The notes under the pieces were generated by a model. It saw nothing but the letters and a program-made list of their open reading frames with translations. It ran no database searches and was not told where the DNA came from. A DNA stretch of 64,000 bases, taken from positions 755,535 through 819,534 of the forward strand of contig MSJH02000810.1 in the NCBI GenBank assembly GCA_001931875.2, written 5' to 3'. The stretch is from Byssochlamys sp. IMV 00236. Lineage: Eukaryota > Ascomycota > Eurotiomycetes > Eurotiales > Thermoascaceae. A program made the position numbers and the translations under genes. Shown here one piece after another: positions 62,101 to 64,000 of the stretch (positions are counted from its first letter, which is position 1; each line of letters begins with the position of its first letter).

Positions 62101-62265
62101 ATGGCCATCATGATGGTAGAAGCCTTGGGCGTTGAACCGGTCGATTTTTCGCGACACGTCTCGGGGGTCTCGGAGAAGCTCCCATAGCTTTGATGGAGAG
62201 CTTGCATCTCCTGGAAGTCGGCAGCCGCTCCCGATGATGGCAATAGGCTCACGCGGAGGAGTCAT
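50151..62265 (-). CDS. Hybrid PKS-NRPS with one in-frame stop codon in the KS domain
   Basis: Highly reducing PKS fused to one NRPS module. Five exons: 62265-61638, 61585-55732, 55684-54981, 54924-53164, 53098-50151, giving 3,964 codons. KS: Cys176, His315, His358. AT: GHSSG, Ser644. DH: HxxxGxxxxP at His971, Asp1158. MT: motif I region at 1416-1425 reads [10 protein letters not shown], no glycine loop, probably inactive. ER region: degenerate. KR: GMTGNLG near 2110, Tyr2251. ACP: Ser2427. C: HHIAIDG at 2670. [12 protein letters not shown] near 3142, YRTGD near 3377; by-eye pocket D-L-D-T-I-A-C-I-Y, substrate unassigned. PCP: Ser3555. [10 protein letters not shown] at 3633, YVASK at 3778. A single TGA at codon 139 interrupts an otherwise flawless frame. 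A start 13 codons upstream (62304) is possible. As it stands, no functional full-length product is expected. Confidence 0.92.
61849..61851 (-). other. Premature TGA, codon 139 of the PKS-NRPS
   Basis: Between GIVYHD and [10 protein letters not shown], two segments continuous with normal KS sequence on either side in the same frame. No GT-AG intron of plausible size can remove it: the nearest GT and AG leave under 25 bp. The context TGAG is not the TGA-CTA readthrough signal known in fungi. Confidence 0.85.
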
Positions 62266-63777
62266 TCTATGACAAAAGCAACCATATAATACAAGTCTCA
62301 GCAAGCAGCGGTGTTCTTTGGGACATATGGACGAGATAAATCCTCAAACAGAACCAATGCGGGATAAAACGAATATTAGGGAAGATAAAGTATTCGTACA
62401 TATGGGTCACTTTCTAGCTTTTGTGCTCATCAGAGTAAGACCCTTCCCGAGTGTATTTCGGGCCAATGCCTTCCTTTGTCTTTCGACTATGTACTAGCGA
62501 ATCTAACTCTCCTAGGAAAGCAAGGCATGGCCGTTTAACTCTTGAATAGAAGCTCGGTGATTTTGCTAACCAGCGCTCATTCTATAAAGAAGACTACCTA
62601 TGGACCTGCATGAGTCCCCAATTACTGGAACATCTATTCCAAAACTTACTACAGACTTACTGCTAAAAGGAACATGAGAAAAAAAAATAGTAATTGGTGT
62701 GTTACTTGCATTAAGCGCTGTGGTGGCATTATTTTAGAATACGCACATGCAACGCATGTTCTTTGTTATGTTCTTTGTATGTGATCTGCAGTTGTGAGTA
62801 TGCTAATGACAAAAAAGACGGTTCGTTATAAGATTATTATGGACCCATTCTCCGCTTCTTTGTTAAGGTTTGGCTAACCATTTCCCACTATCTATCTTGG
62901 CAAATGACTACAGACAGGAAAGGAAGTGGTATAAGATGAGAATAGTGCGAGGTACGAAACAAAAACATCAGGCAGGAAATAAAGGCAGCCGGGATGGTAG
63001 TAAGGTGGGGTTATCTTGATGTGTCAATAAACACTCTATGAACATGTGTCCACATCTTGCGCGCCCTTCGGTTTAGATTACATTTCAGGGATCCCAATAT
63101 TTAGTAGGATCGACAAGGTGAATCCTAATTTACCAACCGATTTCCTTGGATTCATTCAACCTTACAGGTAGCCATTTTACCCTAGAGAGCTATATATACT
63201 ACTTTAAGCGCAAAATCAATGCAAAAGCCCCTGTCCCTGTCCTGGACCACGCAATGTAGAGGTCATTGCTTAATGGAAGAAAAAAGAAAAAAAAAAGGGA
63301 GAGAGGCGGGAGAATCGATCTTTGGAAATGTGTATCAGCCGACATGATAGACGTGGATACATGGTGCGCCTAAGTGCGTAACGGCCGTGTTGCATGATGA
63401 TCAGATTAGATTATCAGATAATCAGAATTCTACATTCGAGCCCTTGCCTAGCGGCCGGGCTTCTTCCCCACTAGGATATCATGCAGGTACACATTAAGCG
63501 AGCATGATGACGATACCCCAGTTAGAATGGGGGAAACTAAAAAGCTTCAGAATGCTTATCCTCGGAACTGCCACCGAGTTATGCCTAGTGTTGTCGATCC
63601 TGAAGCTGAAGCTGCCGTTGCACTGTCTATCATAGAAACATTATTGCACCATGAAAACTTGCCAAGCTAGATATATGTATTACCGCCGGTTGTAATGTCA
63701 ATCCTTAACGGGACACGTAAGCGAGACGGAGGAAGGGAAGACATTGTTCTTATGCACAAAAGATATCTAGAACTCCT
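62266..63777. other. 1.5 kb PKS-NRPS promoter and trans-ER 3' region
   Basis: No gene. Includes a purine-rich A/G tract at 63266-63310 and several AT-rich stretches. The synthase and the enoyl reductase are tandem on the minus strand, so this is not a shared bidirectional promoter. Confidence 0.5.
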
Positions 63778-64000
63778 TCACCACTCCATTGGATACACCA
63801 GTTTAAAACCCCGCACCTCTTTCCGTCGAATAGACTCGATGCCCTCGAGGATGCCGGGAAGCCCGCCTGGACAGATCTTGACCGGATGGGATCGGATCCG
63901 ACCTGCTTCTATGAGCGGCTGTACTGTGGAAAAGAAGCCCTCGGCCCAAGCCCGAATCTCGCGGTCTCCATCCCGTCCGTAGGGAGCTGGCCACGAGCAG
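63778..64000 (-). CDS. Trans-acting enoyl reductase, 3' end only
   Basis: The last about 73 residues of a medium-chain dehydrogenase of the LovC/ApdC/CcsC kind, running off the right edge. Visible: DREIRAWAEGFFSTVQPLIE, then RIRSHPVKICPGGLPGILEG, then RRKEVRGFKLVYP and a stop at 63778-63780. The GGL..IL.GI......V.G.KLVY ending is characteristic of PKS-NRPS partner reductases. It would supply NADPH-dependent enoyl reduction to the PKS, whose own ER is degenerate. The visible part is intact. It lies directly upstream of the synthase on the same strand, confirming that the cluster continues to the right. Confidence 0.85.
   Translation of the reverse strand, partial: CSWPAPYGRDGDREIRAWAEGFFSTVQPLIEAGRIRSHPVKICPGGLPGILEGIESIRRKEVRGFKLVYPMEW

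Noticed and set aside
50151..62265. Separate PKS and NRPS genes
   Set aside because: The ACP-C linker is in one exon (54924-53164) and all junctions are in phase, so it is one fused gene.
62300..63770. tRNA or extra small gene in the synthase promoter
   Set aside because: No tRNA-like A/B boxes or coding pattern noticed by eye.

Overview
The window is nuclear DNA of a filamentous ascomycete, most likely an Eurotiomycete of the Aspergillus/Penicillium type. The evidence is short GT-AG introns of about 45-70 bp with CTAAC/CTAAT-like branch sequences, a GH67 alpha-glucuronidase with XlnR-type promoter sites, fungal-type importin beta and APC4 genes, a Zn(II)2Cys6 regulator, and a hybrid PKS-NRPS with a trans-acting enoyl reductase. 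An 8.4 kb AT-saturated block looks like repeat-induced point mutation (RIP). The species cannot be fixed from sequence alone.

Layout. 1-8450: gene-free, TA-rich, RIP-like block with a GC-richer Tc1/mariner-like MITE. 8.5-20 kb: transport and secreted or surface functions, namely an aquaporin with an NPS first box, an APC-superfamily permease, a histidine acid phosphatase (phytase B type), an M50B-like membrane protease and a GPI-type Ala/Ser protein with 11-residue repeats. 19.6-25.5 kb: gene-poor, with decayed fragments of fungus-specific families and one intact gene of unknown function. 26.2-32.3 kb: plant-biomass and secreted enzymes, the intronless aguA and a lysozyme/SLT-like secreted protein. 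33.6-43.4 kb: housekeeping genes, importin beta-1, APC4 and a protein with a starch/AMPK-type carbohydrate-binding domain. 45.8-46.8 kb: a vWA-domain protein. 47.7-64 kb: a secondary-metabolite cluster, all on the minus strand: Zn2Cys6 regulator, 12 kb PKS-NRPS, and the 3' end of a trans-enoyl reductase running off the right edge.

How the cluster should work. The PKS-NRPS reads KS-AT-DH-MT-ER0-KR-ACP-C-A-PCP-TD. Its own ER region is degenerate, so reduction of the polyketide would rely on the LovC/ApdC-like enoyl reductase at the right edge. The condensation module would add one amino acid, and the terminal reductase-like domain would release an aldehyde or cyclise the product, giving tetramic-acid, pyridone or pyrrolinone-type scaffolds. 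Two features set this copy apart. The methyltransferase motif I has lost its glycine-rich SAM loop. More strikingly, one in-frame TGA lies at codon 139, inside the KS and upstream of its catalytic cysteine, while every other codon of a 3,964-residue frame and all four introns are intact. The synthase is therefore either very recently silenced in this strain or affected by a sequence error.
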